Assembly: GCA_937906385.1 (NCBI GenBank)
Contig: CALCYQ010000001.1
Location: 62,001 to 126,000 of the forward strand
Direction: 5' to 3'
Length of the DNA: 64,000 bases
Source of the DNA: an uncultured Candidatus Saccharibacteria bacterium
GTDB taxonomy: Bacteria; Patescibacteriota; Saccharimonadia; Saccharimonadales; Saccharimonadaceae
Positions 49,918 to 58,992 of the stretch are shown here, in pieces (the first letter of the stretch is position 1; every line of letters starts with the position of its first letter). The notes under the pieces are model-generated. The model was not told where the DNA came from. It did no database searches and worked only from the letters and a program-made list of their open reading frames with translations. Made by a program: the position numbers and the translations under genes.

Positions 49918-50829
49918 TTAGGCGCCTACGCGGTCTTTGCGAATGGTGCGTTTGGCATTCATCTCAACGTATTCGATGATTTTACCGGCCACGTTGCGAC
50001 CAGTCACGCGTTCGATGCCGAAGCCCGGGGAAGCGTTCACTTCGAGCACAAGTGGACCGCGACTCGAGCGCATAATGTCGACACCAGCCACCGAAAGGCC
50101 CATCATCTTGGCGGCTTTTACGGCTACCTTTTCTTCTTCGGCGGTCAATTTGATTGGCGTGCCGAGGCCGCCCTTATGTAAGTTGGAGCGGAAATCGTCG
50201 TCCAAGCTCTGGCGTTGCATGCTGGCAACCACTTTGCTACCGACCACGAAAGCGCGGATATCGGTACCAGCCGATTCCTTGATGAATTCCTGCAAGAGAA
50301 TGTTTGTGCCGCTGTCGTCATTCAGATAGAAGGCCTGCATAACAGACTTGGCGGCTTTCTTGGTTTCCGCCAAGACCACGCCATTGCCGTGAGTGCCGCT
50401 TGCGAGCTTAATAATCACTGGCATCTCGCCAAGTTGCGCTAATAACTCATCGATATCCGCGGTGTTGCGCGAAATCATGGTTTTTGGCACATCAATATCG
50501 TTCTTGGCCAAGAGTTGCATTGAGCGAAGTTTATCGCGGGCGCGCACAATCGCAAGCGACTTCGACAATACATATTCGCCCTGCATTTCGAGTTGGCGCA
50601 CAATCGTGGTGCCATATTTAGTCATATTCGAAGAAATGCGTGGAATAATCGCGTCAAATTTCTCGAGCGGTTTACCCTTGTAATAAACGCGGTTGTCATG
50701 ACGCTCAATCGAAATGTAACAGTTCTTGTATTTAATTATCTTAACTTCGTGGCCACGCTTTTCCGCCTCTTCTTTTAGACGGCGAGTGGAATAGTTGGCA
50801 TTTCCGTTAGAAAGGATTGCAATTTTCAT
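49918..50829 (-). CDS. rimK: RimK-family ATP-grasp ligase
   Basis: The 303 residues show the RimK layout: MKIAILSNGNANYSTRRLKE, DAIIPRISSNMTKYG, the ATP-grasp core MPVIIKLASGTHGNGVVLAE, and the metal site GPLVLEVNASPGFGIE. RimK-type enzymes add glutamate residues to a protein C-terminus (ribosomal protein bS6 in E. coli) or make small peptides. It overlaps the retropepsin-like gene by ATGA. The acceptor here is unknown. Confidence 0.93.
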   Translation of the reverse strand: MKIAILSNGNANYSTRRLKEEAEKRGHEVKIIKYKNCYISIERHDNRVYYKGKPLEKFDAIIPRISSNMTKYGTTIVRQLEMQGEYVLSKSLAIVRARDKLRSMQLLAKNDIDVPKTMISRNTADIDELLAQLGEMPVIIKLASGTHGNGVVLAETKKAAKSVMQAFYLNDDSGTNILLQEFIKESAGTDIRAFVVGSKVVASMQRQSLDDDFRSNLHKGGLGTPIKLTAEEEKVAVKAAKMMGLSVAGVDIMRSSRGPLVLEVNASPGFGIERVTGRNVAGKIIEYVEMNAKRTIRKDRVGA

Positions 50830-51338
50830 TCCTCAGCTCCTTTTAGATAATACTTTTGATAAAATTCTTGTGGATTTTTGGCGAGCTTTTTGTTGAAAGC
50901 TGCCGTTTTGGTCTTTTCGAGTGTTGGGTAAATCCCCTCATGTTGCGTGACGTCTACGATGAATTTACCGCTTAAGGTCCGACGGCCAATTAAGACTGGG
51001 TATGTATGCGATGACCGGTCGCAGAGCCCAAATAGCACTTTAATGCGTCTTCCTTTGATTCGAATACTGATGTGAGTTCGGAATTTTAGAACGACGTCGC
51101 CCGAGGCACTTTTTACGTTGGCAACCGAATAGCGCGTCCGCGTAAGAGTGCGACCGGTATAATATGGCGAGCCTTCCCCAAAGAGCTTAAAATAGAGACG
51201 ATTATCGCCGTCGATATGAATATCGCTGGCCCAGATAGCAGATCCGTCTGCTCCGGTATCAATCTTTGCTGGTACTCCCTGGATATTGCGGCCAATATCA
51301 ATTCTAGTTTCGCGTCCAATAATATCTTTTTGTGACAT
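50826..51338 (-). CDS. Retropepsin-like aspartic protease of the RimB/RimK-associated type
   Basis: The 170 residues start at ATG 51338 behind AGGAAG. The motif PAKIDTGADGSAIW is the active-site loop of retropepsin-like proteases, and IGRETRIDIG leads into it. The later phrase YPVLIGRRTLSGKFIVDVT is the conserved glycine region of this family. In other bacteria such proteases (RimB) work with RimK to trim glutamate tails. The ATGA overlap shows coupled expression with rimK here. Confidence 0.9.
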   Translation of the reverse strand: MSQKDIIGRETRIDIGRNIQGVPAKIDTGADGSAIWASDIHIDGDNRLYFKLFGEGSPYYTGRTLTRTRYSVANVKSASGDVVLKFRTHISIRIKGRRIKVLFGLCDRSSHTYPVLIGRRTLSGKFIVDVTQHEGIYPTLEKTKTAAFNKKLAKNPQEFYQKYYLKGAEE

Positions 51339-51434
51339 AACCGAACTTCCTATTGCTAGCCTATTATACAATATCAAAGCGTATATGTCAAAGAAAAACC
51401 TTTAAATAAGATGAAAGAATGTTATAATCAAGTT

Positions 51435-52034
51435 ATGAAGAAAGAGCTCAAAAAACTCAAACATGCTCGCAGTGCTATGTCGCACCCGGACATCGACCTC
51501 GAACCGGATGAGTATGTGGTGCTCCATATCAAGCGCGCCCAGGTTGGCGTGATTGGCATTTGGGCCACCGTGGGTATATTAATATTCGCACTTTGCATCG
51601 TGCTAATTGTTTTCTCACAAAACAACAATCTCGATCAAACCATGTTTAAGATTAACGATCAAGCGATGGGCTTTTTGCGTCTAGCAGTCTTTGCTGTCTT
51701 TGCGTTAATTATCTTTGGCGGTTTTGTAGCGGCCAGCATTTATAAGTCCAACCAACTCTATATCACTAACCATCGCGCCATCCAAAAATCCCGCACTTCG
51801 CTGTTTGCAAATTCTACGAATATCATCAAATTGAGTCGTATTGAGGACGTCTCTTTCCGTCAAAAGACTCTCTTTGACCACATCTTTAGCATTGGCACCC
51901 TGCGTATGTCTACCGTTGGCGACGAGACCACCTATACTTTCAACTGGCTCTCTACGCCACAAGATGAAGTGAATACCATCTCGCATTTGGTCTACGAAAA
52001 TAAGCACGGCCATCCAAAAGAAGAGACCGAATAA
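51435..52034 (+). CDS. PH-domain (bPH2/YdbS-like) membrane protein
   Basis: The 199 residues start at ATG 51435, six bases after TATAAT. Two membrane helices (about 42-66 and 82-107) are followed by a bacterial PH-like domain. The domain contains YITNHRAIQKSRTSLFANST, then IIKLSRIEDVSFRQKTLFDHIFSIGTLRM, the typical sequence of such proteins. They are thought to be membrane-linked scaffolds; no specific role is known. Confidence 0.85.
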   Translation: MKKELKKLKHARSAMSHPDIDLEPDEYVVLHIKRAQVGVIGIWATVGILIFALCIVLIVFSQNNNLDQTMFKINDQAMGFLRLAVFAVFALIIFGGFVAASIYKSNQLYITNHRAIQKSRTSLFANSTNIIKLSRIEDVSFRQKTLFDHIFSIGTLRMSTVGDETTYTFNWLSTPQDEVNTISHLVYENKHGHPKEETE

Positions 52035-52061
52035 AAAAACTCCCCGAAAGGGGAGTTTTTT
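52034..52061 (+). terminator. Intrinsic terminator, bidirectional
   Basis: AAAAAACTCCCC and GGGGAGTTTTTT pair around a GAAA loop between the converging PH-domain and pilin-like genes. Confidence 0.92.
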
Positions 52062-52068
52062 GTTGGTT

Positions 52069-52461
52069 TTAATTTCTAGATGTTTTGACGTATTCGGCCT
52101 CTTTTTCCATCTTGGCGCGTAGCGTATAGGATTTACACTTGCCATCTTCGCATTCGGACGATTCGTAAGTGTAATCACTATCTTCCTGCCATAACGTAAA
52201 ACCGGATGGGTCCGTAAAGAGGTTCGGCTCAATCCAGCGCAAAGTCTCGGCTTCTTCGATATTCTCCGGATAGGCGCCATTCTCGGCGTAATAACCTTCC
52301 TCAAGCGCATAATACATCGCATTGATAGCAGTTTTGCGCTGTTCGTCGCGCGCCATCGCCTCAGTGTTGACCTTTTGCAAGAAGAAGAGCACCACAAAAA
52401 TCCCCACAAACACAATACACAAGATTAATTCCAGAACTGTAAAACCATTTTTCTTATTCAT
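52069..52461 (-). CDS. Type IV pilin-like protein
   Basis: The 130 residues start with the class III signal MNKKNGFTVLELILCIVFVG: cleavage is expected after Gly6, leaving Phe1 and Glu5 of the mature N-terminal helix. A short globular domain with two close cysteines (SSECEDGKCKS) follows. It could be a major or minor pilin. TAAAAT ends six bases before the ATG, so the message seems leaderless. The PilB motor gene lies 3 kb away. Confidence 0.9.
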   Translation of the reverse strand: MNKKNGFTVLELILCIVFVGIFVVLFFLQKVNTEAMARDEQRKTAINAMYYALEEGYYAENGAYPENIEEAETLRWIEPNLFTDPSGFTLWQEDSDYTYESSECEDGKCKSYTLRAKMEKEAEYVKTSRN

Positions 52462-52498
52462 ATCCCAATTTTACCACAAAAAATAATTGCCCTTACAA

Positions 52499-52575
52499 TG
52501 GTAGCACCGACTGGGATCGAACCAGTGACCTTAGGCTTATGAGTCCTACGCTCTAACCAGCTGAGCTACGGTGCC
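52499..52575 (-). tRNA. tRNA-Met (CAT), elongator type
   Basis: Minus-strand cloverleaf with acceptor GGCACCG/CGGTGCT (first pair G-U), anticodon loop CTCATAA, T-arm ACTGG-TTCGATC-CCAGT, and encoded CCA. It lacks the mismatched first pair of the initiator and differs from the lysidine-type tRNA-Ile at 19458, so elongator Met is the best call. A promoter TTGCCC-17-TATATT lies just upstream (-10 at 52603-52608). Confidence 0.88.
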
Positions 52576-52633
52576 ACTATTGCAAAAGCAATTACTCTTC
52601 AAAATATAGCATAAATCCCCCTATCGGGCAAGG

Positions 52634-54634
52634 CTACTTCTGCTTCTTGAATACTACCGCCGTGCGGCAAGGCAGATAGATTTCAAAGCCCAGTCCGCGC
52701 TTTTTGTCGTCTTGGGTGAAATATTCGTATTCTTCGCTAATTCGCCCCTGACCACCAAAATCTACTTCGTCAGTAGAGAAGATGGCTTTATATTTGCCTT
52801 CGCCAGTGATATGTGCTGGCAGCCAGAAATTCGTCTGCGATTGGCTTGGGTGGAAATTGAATGCGAAGAGTAGGCCGCTACGCTCGAACGCAATAATCTT
52901 CTTACGTTCATCGATCCAGAGATTTTCGGCATCTTTTTGGCTGTCGAGCTTGTACTTTTTAGCGAGTTCAATCATGCCGTTGTCAAAATTATTCAGCCAT
53001 TCATACTTCAAAAAGCCATTGTCGACCAGTGACCACTGGCGGCGCGCGTAATGAAAATTCCAACCATTACCTTCGCGCGGGAAATCAATCCATTCTGGAT
53101 GGCCAAATTCGTTGCCCATAAAATTCAGGTAGCCACCATAAGCCGTCGCTAGCGTAATAAACCGAATCATCTTGTGTAGCGCAATTGCGCGGTCGATGAC
53201 GGGAGAGTGGAACGCTTTATCCATGCCAGTATACATTTCGGCGTCGGCCAGCTGGAAAATAATCGTTTTGTCGCCCACTAGCGCTTGGTCGTGCGACTCG
53301 CTGTAACCAATGTTCTTTTCACCCGGACGGTGCGCCGTCAGCTCATACCACATCTTGCGCATGTCCCAGTTCTCGTCCTTGACCTTCAGCGTTTTAATCC
53401 AGAAATCCGGATCGCCCATCGCGAGGCGGTAATCAAAGCCAATTCCGCCTTCGCTAACTGGCAGGCACATGCCTGGCATGCCACTCATTTCCTCGGCAAT
53501 TGTGATGGCGTTTGGATTAATTCCATGAATTAGCTTGTTCGCGAGCATCAGGTAAGTGATAGCGTCGGTATTGGTTGTCACGTCAAAATACTGCTTGTAA
53601 TTAGTGAAATCTACGCCCAGACCGTGATGGTGATAAATTATGCTCGTCACGCCATCGAAACGGAAGCCATCGAAGTGATATTCTTCCATCCAAAACTTTA
53701 GGTTCGACAGCAAGAAATGGATCACCTCGTGCTTGCCGTAATTAAATAGCTTCGTCCCCCAAGCTGGATGATTGCCGGCTTCGCCCGACATAAAGAACTG
53801 CGTGCGTGTGCCGTCAAACATATTGATGCCTTCGGAAGTGTTTGGCACGGCATGTGAATGCACGATGTCGAGCAAAACGCGTAGACCTGCTTTATGCGCC
53901 TTATTTACGAGATATTTCAAATCATCCGGTTCGCCGTACCAGCTCGATGCGGCAAAGAAATTCGATACTTGGTAGCCAAACGAGGCATAATATGGATGCT
54001 CTTGAATCGCCATCAACTGCACGGCGGTGTAGCCGTCTTTGACGATGCGCGGAATTACATTGTCGGCAAATTCGCGATAAGTGCCCACGCGACCTTCTTC
54101 TTGTGCCATGCCGACGTGCGCCTCATAAATCATCAATTGTTCGGACTTTTTCGGCTTAAAATCTTTGTCGGTCCAACGGAAGGCTTTTTCTGGCGCCCAA
54201 ATCTCGCCCACAAACCCACGCGTTTCTTTATCTTGTACTACGCGCGTCATATAGAGCGGGATTCGGTCAAAGCTGCGCCCGTTGCGCGTCACTTGTACTT
54301 TAATCTTTTGCCCGTGCTTCAGCGCGTCACGGCCTTCAAGCTTGATCTCCCACGCGCCATTTTCGATGCGTATCATCGGATGGGAAGTGCGATTCCAGCC
54401 GTTAAAGTCGCCAATCAAATGCATCGCATCGGCGCCTGGCGCCCATTCGCGGTATACCCAGCCGGTCTTGGTACGCGAAAAGCCAAAAAACATGTAGCCG
54501 TTCGCAAAAGCTGACAAATCCGTCTTGTAATCGAGCAGGGCAAAGCGCGTCTCGTTGAAATGCCACATTCGCAACATAATATCGTCCGCGTATTTTTCTA
54601 GCCAAGGATCCAGCTCGGTTATCTTGTATCGCAT
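52634..54634 (-). CDS. glgB: 1,4-alpha-glucan branching enzyme (GH13)
   Basis: About 666 residues starting at ATG 54634. An N-terminal CBM48-like domain (WVYREWAPGADAMHLIGDFN) is followed by the GH13 barrel with DIVHSHAVPN (region I), FDGFRFDGVTSIIY (region II, nucleophile Asp), AITIAEEMSG (region III, acid Glu) and NIGYSESHDQAL (region IV). The SESHDQ phrase and length are those of the eukaryote-like branching-enzyme group. It makes alpha-1,6 branches in glycogen or starch-like glucan. No other glycogen gene is seen in the window. Confidence 0.94.
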   Translation of the reverse strand: MRYKITELDPWLEKYADDIMLRMWHFNETRFALLDYKTDLSAFANGYMFFGFSRTKTGWVYREWAPGADAMHLIGDFNGWNRTSHPMIRIENGAWEIKLEGRDALKHGQKIKVQVTRNGRSFDRIPLYMTRVVQDKETRGFVGEIWAPEKAFRWTDKDFKPKKSEQLMIYEAHVGMAQEEGRVGTYREFADNVIPRIVKDGYTAVQLMAIQEHPYYASFGYQVSNFFAASSWYGEPDDLKYLVNKAHKAGLRVLLDIVHSHAVPNTSEGINMFDGTRTQFFMSGEAGNHPAWGTKLFNYGKHEVIHFLLSNLKFWMEEYHFDGFRFDGVTSIIYHHHGLGVDFTNYKQYFDVTTNTDAITYLMLANKLIHGINPNAITIAEEMSGMPGMCLPVSEGGIGFDYRLAMGDPDFWIKTLKVKDENWDMRKMWYELTAHRPGEKNIGYSESHDQALVGDKTIIFQLADAEMYTGMDKAFHSPVIDRAIALHKMIRFITLATAYGGYLNFMGNEFGHPEWIDFPREGNGWNFHYARRQWSLVDNGFLKYEWLNNFDNGMIELAKKYKLDSQKDAENLWIDERKKIIAFERSGLLFAFNFHPSQSQTNFWLPAHITGEGKYKAIFSTDEVDFGGQGRISEEYEYFTQDDKKRGLGFEIYLPCRTAVVFKKQK

Positions 54635-54682
54635 AAACACCCTAATTAAATCAACGTAGGTCGCTATCGGAAATACAGAAAA

Positions 54683-54771
54683 TGGCGGAAGGAGTGAGAT
54701 TCGAACTCACGGTGGTTATTCGCCACGCCGGTTTTCAAGACCGGTGCCTTAAACCGCTCGGCCATCCTTCC
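54683..54771 (-). tRNA. tRNA-Ser (TGA)
   Basis: An 89-nt class II tRNA on the minus strand: acceptor GGAAGGA/TCCTTCC, anticodon loop CTTGAAA, a long variable arm, T-loop TTCGAAT, discriminator G and encoded CCA. A TGGTATAAT extended -10 lies just upstream. Confidence 0.95.
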
Positions 54772-54814
54772 ACTAGGGAAAATTATACCATAGAATGCTA
54801 CAATATCTTTAGTT

Positions 54815-55252
54815 ATGAAGGTGAAAATTATCAAGTTTTACGACGACGCAATCATTCCGCAATATCAGACCAAAGGTGCGGCGGGTTTTGACTTTTGCGC
54901 GCACATTTCTGAGCCAGTCACGCTGAAGCCGGGCGAAATTCAAGCTTTCGGCACTGGCGTGGGCGTGGAATTGCCGGCCGGTTACGAGTTGCAGATTCGC
55001 AGCCGCAGCGGCCTCGCATATAAGCACCATGTCTCATTACTTAACGGCATCGGCACGATTGATTCCGACTACCGCGGAGAGATGAGTGTTTTACTCAAAA
55101 ATTCTGGCGACACAGATTTCGTGGTTGAGCCAGGCATGCGTATCGCGCAGGGTGTAGTCGCCAAATATACACACGTCGATTGGGAGGAAGTTTTAGAACT
55201 CACCGAGACCGACCGCTCTAAAGGCGGTTTTGGTTCTACTGGCCTCAAATAA
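54815..55252 (+). CDS. dut: Deoxyuridine 5'-triphosphate nucleotidohydrolase (dUTPase)
   Basis: The 145-residue trimeric enzyme turns dUTP into dUMP and pyrophosphate. All five motifs are present: KGAAGFDFCA, IRSRSGLAY, NGIGTIDSDYRGEM, GMRIAQGVV, and the C-terminal arm RSKGGFGSTG. Length is typical. TACAAT lies ten bases before the ATG and no ribosome-binding site is visible. Confidence 0.97.
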   Translation: MKVKIIKFYDDAIIPQYQTKGAAGFDFCAHISEPVTLKPGEIQAFGTGVGVELPAGYELQIRSRSGLAYKHHVSLLNGIGTIDSDYRGEMSVLLKNSGDTDFVVEPGMRIAQGVVAKYTHVDWEEVLELTETDRSKGGFGSTGLK

Positions 55253-55254
55253 CC

Positions 55255-55315
55255 AGAAAATCCCCCTTTCGGGGGACCATCTTTCTATTATAGCACACTT
55301 TGGCTAAAAAGTCAA
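55255..55315 (-). promoter_or_regulatory. Leftward promoter followed at once by a terminator-like hairpin
   Basis: Minus-strand TTGACT (55310-55315) and TATAAT (55287-55292), 17 bp apart, lie right after the yebC stop. The predicted start near 55280 leads within a few bases into CCCCC-GAAA-GGGGG followed by ATTTTC. The product would be a transcript of about 30 nt, or read-through antisense to dut. Confidence 0.5.
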
Positions 55316-55318
55316 TGA

Positions 55319-56020
55319 TTATTCCGCATTCGTGTGAACCGCGACGACGTCATCGAGATCATCAATTGCGTCGAGAATCTTTTCGACTTTCGCTGAAGTT
55401 TCTTCATCGGTCGGGACGGTATTGTTTGGCACGTATTGCAACTCAGCCGAGTCGATTTCGATGCCAGCCTCAATTAATGCACCGCGTACTTTGGCGAGAT
55501 TGCCAGCCACGGTATAAATCGTGGTGCCATCTTCTTCGTCAGCCACATCTTCGGCGCCAGCGTCAAGCGCGGCCATCATTAGCTCGTCGCCCTTTGCTTT
55601 CGTGAAAATCACGCCTTTACGCGTAAACTGGAACATCACCGAACCTGGATCAGCCATGCGACCACCGTTCTTTTCGAGCGTGTGGCGTACTTCTGGCATG
55701 GTGCGGTTCTTATTATCAGTCGCGACTTCAATAATGATACCGACGCCACCTGGGCCGTAAGCTTCGTAGGTCTCTTCGATAAGGGCTGCGGCGCTTTTAT
55801 CAGCTACGCGTGCAATTGCGCGCTCAATATTGGCCTTTGGCATGTTTGCCAGGCGTGCCTTCTCAAGTACCATCGCGAGGGAAGGGTTCATCGCGGGGTC
55901 GGTACCACTACGTGCCGCAATGGCAATTTGGTTCCCGATCTTTGTAAACAACGCACCGCGCTTCGCGTCTACGACGGCTTTCTGGCGCTTGGTGGTTGCC
56001 CATTTGCTGTGTCCGCTCAT
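55319..56020 (-). CDS. yebC: YebC/PmpR-family protein
   Basis: The 233 residues start MSGHSKWATTKRQKAVVDAK and contain RGALFTKIGNQIAIAARSG, EAYGPGGVGIIIEV and KGVIFTKAKGDE, all standard for the family. YebC proteins act as transcription regulators in some bacteria and, in recent work, help ribosomes past proline stretches. Length is normal. Confidence 0.95.
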   Translation of the reverse strand: MSGHSKWATTKRQKAVVDAKRGALFTKIGNQIAIAARSGTDPAMNPSLAMVLEKARLANMPKANIERAIARVADKSAAALIEETYEAYGPGGVGIIIEVATDNKNRTMPEVRHTLEKNGGRMADPGSVMFQFTRKGVIFTKAKGDELMMAALDAGAEDVADEEDGTTIYTVAGNLAKVRGALIEAGIEIDSAELQYVPNNTVPTDEETSAKVEKILDAIDDLDDVVAVHTNAE

Positions 56021-56179
56021 GATTGCTTCCTTGTAATTTAGTTAATTTATTATATCGTATCATTTTTTCCTCTATTTGACCACTACTAGCTAAAAAACAT
56101 TGAAATTATGCTTTTAAGATGGCTTGGTTGAGAGTATTTTAAAATTCCAATTTAACAAAATTAAGGAGATCATCATCGC

Positions 56180-56545
56180 ATGCTATGCGTTAAAAAATTA
56201 AAATTCACACAAAAAGAGTTGCAAAAACTTAAAGAAGATTTTGACGGCTATTTATGGCTTGCGATTGATACTCACCGCAGCGCCATCGCCGCTGGCGACG
56301 AATATATGGCCGATTTGCGCGACATTTTGCTTTCTCGGCGCAGCCGCACCGAAGATATTGTGACCGCCGGTATCGATTTAAATACTGGCGAGCTCTACAT
56401 CCCTTATGGCATTAATCGGCTCAATCCCGCCATTCGTCACGGTGGCTTGTCCGACCAGATGGTGCACGATGTCGAAGATAAGATTCATTATTTCTTTGAA
56501 GATATTCCGGCCTATAAGGCACCGTCTGACCTTGCATATAACTAG
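56180..56545 (+). CDS. DUF5674-like small protein
   Basis: The 121 residues contain YLWLAIDTHRSAIAAGDEYM followed by ADLRDILL, and EDIVTAGIDLNTGELY, a pattern I associate with DUF5674, a family common in CPR and cyanobacteria with no known function. AAGGAG lies 13 bases before the ATG, a rather long gap. It is upstream of recA with about 50 bp between. Confidence 0.75.
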   Translation: MLCVKKLKFTQKELQKLKEDFDGYLWLAIDTHRSAIAAGDEYMADLRDILLSRRSRTEDIVTAGIDLNTGELYIPYGINRLNPAIRHGGLSDQMVHDVEDKIHYFFEDIPAYKAPSDLAYN

Positions 56546-56596
56546 TTTTTCAGCGGTCAATCAGATATAATAAAGATATAACAAGGAGGTTCTTAA

Positions 56597-57655
56597 GTGG
56601 CTAAGAAAAGTCAGGAAGCGGTGGATCCAGCAGATAAAACCAAAAAAGCAAAAGGCACTGAACAAGATGATAGTAAAAAACAGGCGCTAAACTTAGCGCT
56701 CTCGCAGATTACGAAGCAATTCGGCGACGGCTCCATCATGAAACTTGGCGAACAGTCCAAGATTGATGTTGAGCTATTTTCGTCCGGCTCGTTGGCGCTC
56801 GATTTAGCGCTCGGCGGCGGCTATCCAAAGGGTCGCATTATCGAAATTTACGGCCCAGAATCATCTGGTAAAACTACGCTTGCTTTGCATGCAATTTCTG
56901 AGATTCAAAAGCAAGGCGGCCAAGCAGCCTTTATCGATGCCGAGCATGCACTCGATCCGGCCTACGCTCGCAAAATTGGCGTCGATACCGCCAATTTGTT
57001 GATTTCGCAGCCAGATAATGGCGAGCAGGCTCTCGAGATTTGCGAAACGCTCGTTCGTTCCGGCGCCGTTGACCTTATCGTGGTCGACTCCGTGGCCGCA
57101 CTCGTGCCGCAAGCCGAAATCGACGGCGATATGGGCGATGCGCAGATGGGTCTTCAGGCTCGCTTAATGTCTCAGGCTATGCGCAAACTCACCGGTGTCA
57201 TTAGTAAGACCAAAGCTACTGTCATCTTCATCAACCAGATTCGTATGAAGATTGGCGTCATGTTTGGCAACCCAGAAACTACCACCGGCGGCAACGCGCT
57301 TAAGTTCTATGCGTCCGTTCGCGTCGATATTCGTCGCATCGGTCAAATTAAAGACGGCGAGAATATTTCCGGCAACCGCACCAAGATTAAAGTAGTCAAG
57401 AACAAGATTGCCGCGCCATTCCGTACCGCCGAATTCGACATTATGTACAACGAAGGCATTTCCAGGACTGGCGACGTACTCGATCTTGGCGTTCAATATG
57501 GCATCGTTGAGAAATCTGGCGCCTTCTTCAAATACAACGGTGAGACTATCGGCCAAGGCCGCGAAGCCGTCAAGCGTCTCTTCAAAGAGAAACCAGAATT
57601 AATGAACGAAATCGAAGTCAAGGTTCGCGAAGCCGCTAAAACCGACGAAGATTAA
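56597..57655 (+). CDS. recA: Recombinase RecA
   Basis: The 352 residues start at GTG 56597 behind AAGGAGG. They contain Walker A GPESSGKTTLALHAI, QAAFIDAEHALDP, Walker B LIVVDSVAALVPQAEIDGD, loop L2 KIGVMFGNPETTTGGNALKF, and the KxRxxA-type C-terminal region. RecA drives homologous recombination and DNA-damage signalling. It overlaps recX by one base. Confidence 0.98.
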   Translation: MAKKSQEAVDPADKTKKAKGTEQDDSKKQALNLALSQITKQFGDGSIMKLGEQSKIDVELFSSGSLALDLALGGGYPKGRIIEIYGPESSGKTTLALHAISEIQKQGGQAAFIDAEHALDPAYARKIGVDTANLLISQPDNGEQALEICETLVRSGAVDLIVVDSVAALVPQAEIDGDMGDAQMGLQARLMSQAMRKLTGVISKTKATVIFINQIRMKIGVMFGNPETTTGGNALKFYASVRVDIRRIGQIKDGENISGNRTKIKVVKNKIAAPFRTAEFDIMYNEGISRTGDVLDLGVQYGIVEKSGAFFKYNGETIGQGREAVKRLFKEKPELMNEIEVKVREAAKTDED

Positions 57656-58383
57656 TGCTCGAAACGATTACGATTTTTGACGATGAACAGACTGCGCAGG
57701 GGCGGGCGCGGTCGCATCGCGTCACTGATATTAAGCCGGCCGTCCGCGACCAAAATCGCGTCAATATTTATCTGGACGACAAGTTTTTTTGTTCGCTCGA
57801 CATTTCGCAAGTTGTTGACTTGAAGCTAAAGATCGGCAAAGAACTCACCGTCGACGAACGCACTGAGCTAAAGCGTGCCTCGGAATTTGGTAAGTTTTAT
57901 CAGCGCGCGCTCGAATACGCCTTAATGCGTCCGCGTTCGCAAAAAGAAATTCGCGATTATTTGAATCGCAAGACGCTTAGTCGCAAAGTGTGCATCAAAA
58001 ATCGCAAAACTGGCGAATATCAAACCCGCGAAAAACAAGGCTACGACAAATCACTCGTGCCGCTCGTGCTCGCACGCCTCGACGAGCGTGGCTATATCAA
58101 TGATCGTCATTTCGCTGAGCTTTGGGTGGAAAATCGTAACGTTTCAAAGGGCACTAGTACCAAAAAACTCCGTAATGAATTGATGCAAAAAGGCATTTCT
58201 GCGCAGATTATCGACGAAGTGCTCGAGCAAGGTACGCGTAGCGACGCAGACGAACTGTGCAAAATCATCGCCCGCAAAGCCAACCGCTATCCGGACCAAC
58301 AAAAACTCATTCAATATCTAGTGCGGCAAGGCTTTAATTATTCAGACGTCATCGACGCGCTGTCGTCGTCGGACGGATCATAA
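57655..58383 (+). CDS. recX: RecA regulator RecX
   Basis: The 242 residues overlap the recA stop (TAATG). Three-helix repeats typical of RecX are visible: ALEYALMRPRSQKEIRDYLN, VLARLDERGYINDRHFAELW, KLRNELMQKGISAQIIDEVL. RecX limits RecA filament growth. The N-terminal 60 residues form an extra beta-rich part seen in Gram-positive RecX. Its end overlaps the converging PRC-barrel gene by 46 bases. Confidence 0.94.
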   Translation: MLETITIFDDEQTAQGRARSHRVTDIKPAVRDQNRVNIYLDDKFFCSLDISQVVDLKLKIGKELTVDERTELKRASEFGKFYQRALEYALMRPRSQKEIRDYLNRKTLSRKVCIKNRKTGEYQTREKQGYDKSLVPLVLARLDERGYINDRHFAELWVENRNVSKGTSTKKLRNELMQKGISAQIIDEVLEQGTRSDADELCKIIARKANRYPDQQKLIQYLVRQGFNYSDVIDALSSSDGS

Positions 58384-58955
58384 GCCGGCTTGCGGAATGG
58401 ATTTACGAAATCCGGCTTAAATTCCTCCTCTTCGGAGGCTTCTTTTTTCTTAACTTTAACTTCTTCGCTATCGTGTTTAATCGTGACTTTATAATCGTCA
58501 ATTTCAATAATTTGCGAGCGATTAATCGTGAGTTGCGGATCATTAAACGAGGCGAACATCGGACGTTGCACGATCAGCTGGTAAACCATAAAGCTTTGGG
58601 AGTCGAAAGTATAATCAACGATTTTGCCGATTTTTTTGCCATTTTGCGAGACAACCTTCAGGCCAATCAAATTGAAATTTAGTTTCATAACTTCGTCGAG
58701 GCGAATAATATCCTCGCGATTCACTAAGCGATCAATCGAATCGATAATCAAGCCATTCGGACTTAATTCGCGCACGTCATCGGTTATCAAAATATCGCCA
58801 ACTTCTGGGTCATTCAACATCGGTCCAGTTAGTGTGTAGGCAATTACGCGCAAATCCTCCGGGTCAATAATCGCCCGCTGCGTCATAGCGATTTGATCGC
58901 CTATATGTAGGCTCAAGATTGGGCTATTAATCATTTTTGAGCCAATCACTAGCAT
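58338..58955 (-). CDS. PRC-barrel domain protein
   Basis: The 205 residues start at ATG 58955 behind AAAGGAG. Two PRC-barrel-like domains are visible: IGSKMINSPILSLHIGDQIA, and LIGLKVVSQNGKKIGKIVDY with QSFMVYQLIVQRP. The tail is acidic/basic (EEVKVKKKEASEEEEF). PRC barrels occur in photosystem, 16S rRNA-processing and envelope proteins. No enzyme motif is seen, so it is probably a binding protein. Confidence 0.82.
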   Translation of the reverse strand: MLVIGSKMINSPILSLHIGDQIAMTQRAIIDPEDLRVIAYTLTGPMLNDPEVGDILITDDVRELSPNGLIIDSIDRLVNREDIIRLDEVMKLNFNLIGLKVVSQNGKKIGKIVDYTFDSQSFMVYQLIVQRPMFASFNDPQLTINRSQIIEIDDYKVTIKHDSEEVKVKKKEASEEEEFKPDFVNPFRKPAYDPSDDDSASMTSE

Positions 58956-58992
58956 TTTCTTTCCACTCCTTTTACTAGTATAATTGTACCAC

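Noticed and set aside
55258..55275. Rightward intrinsic terminator of dut
   Set aside because: The CCCCC/GGGGG hairpin is followed by ACCATC on the plus strand; the T-run is only on the minus-strand side.
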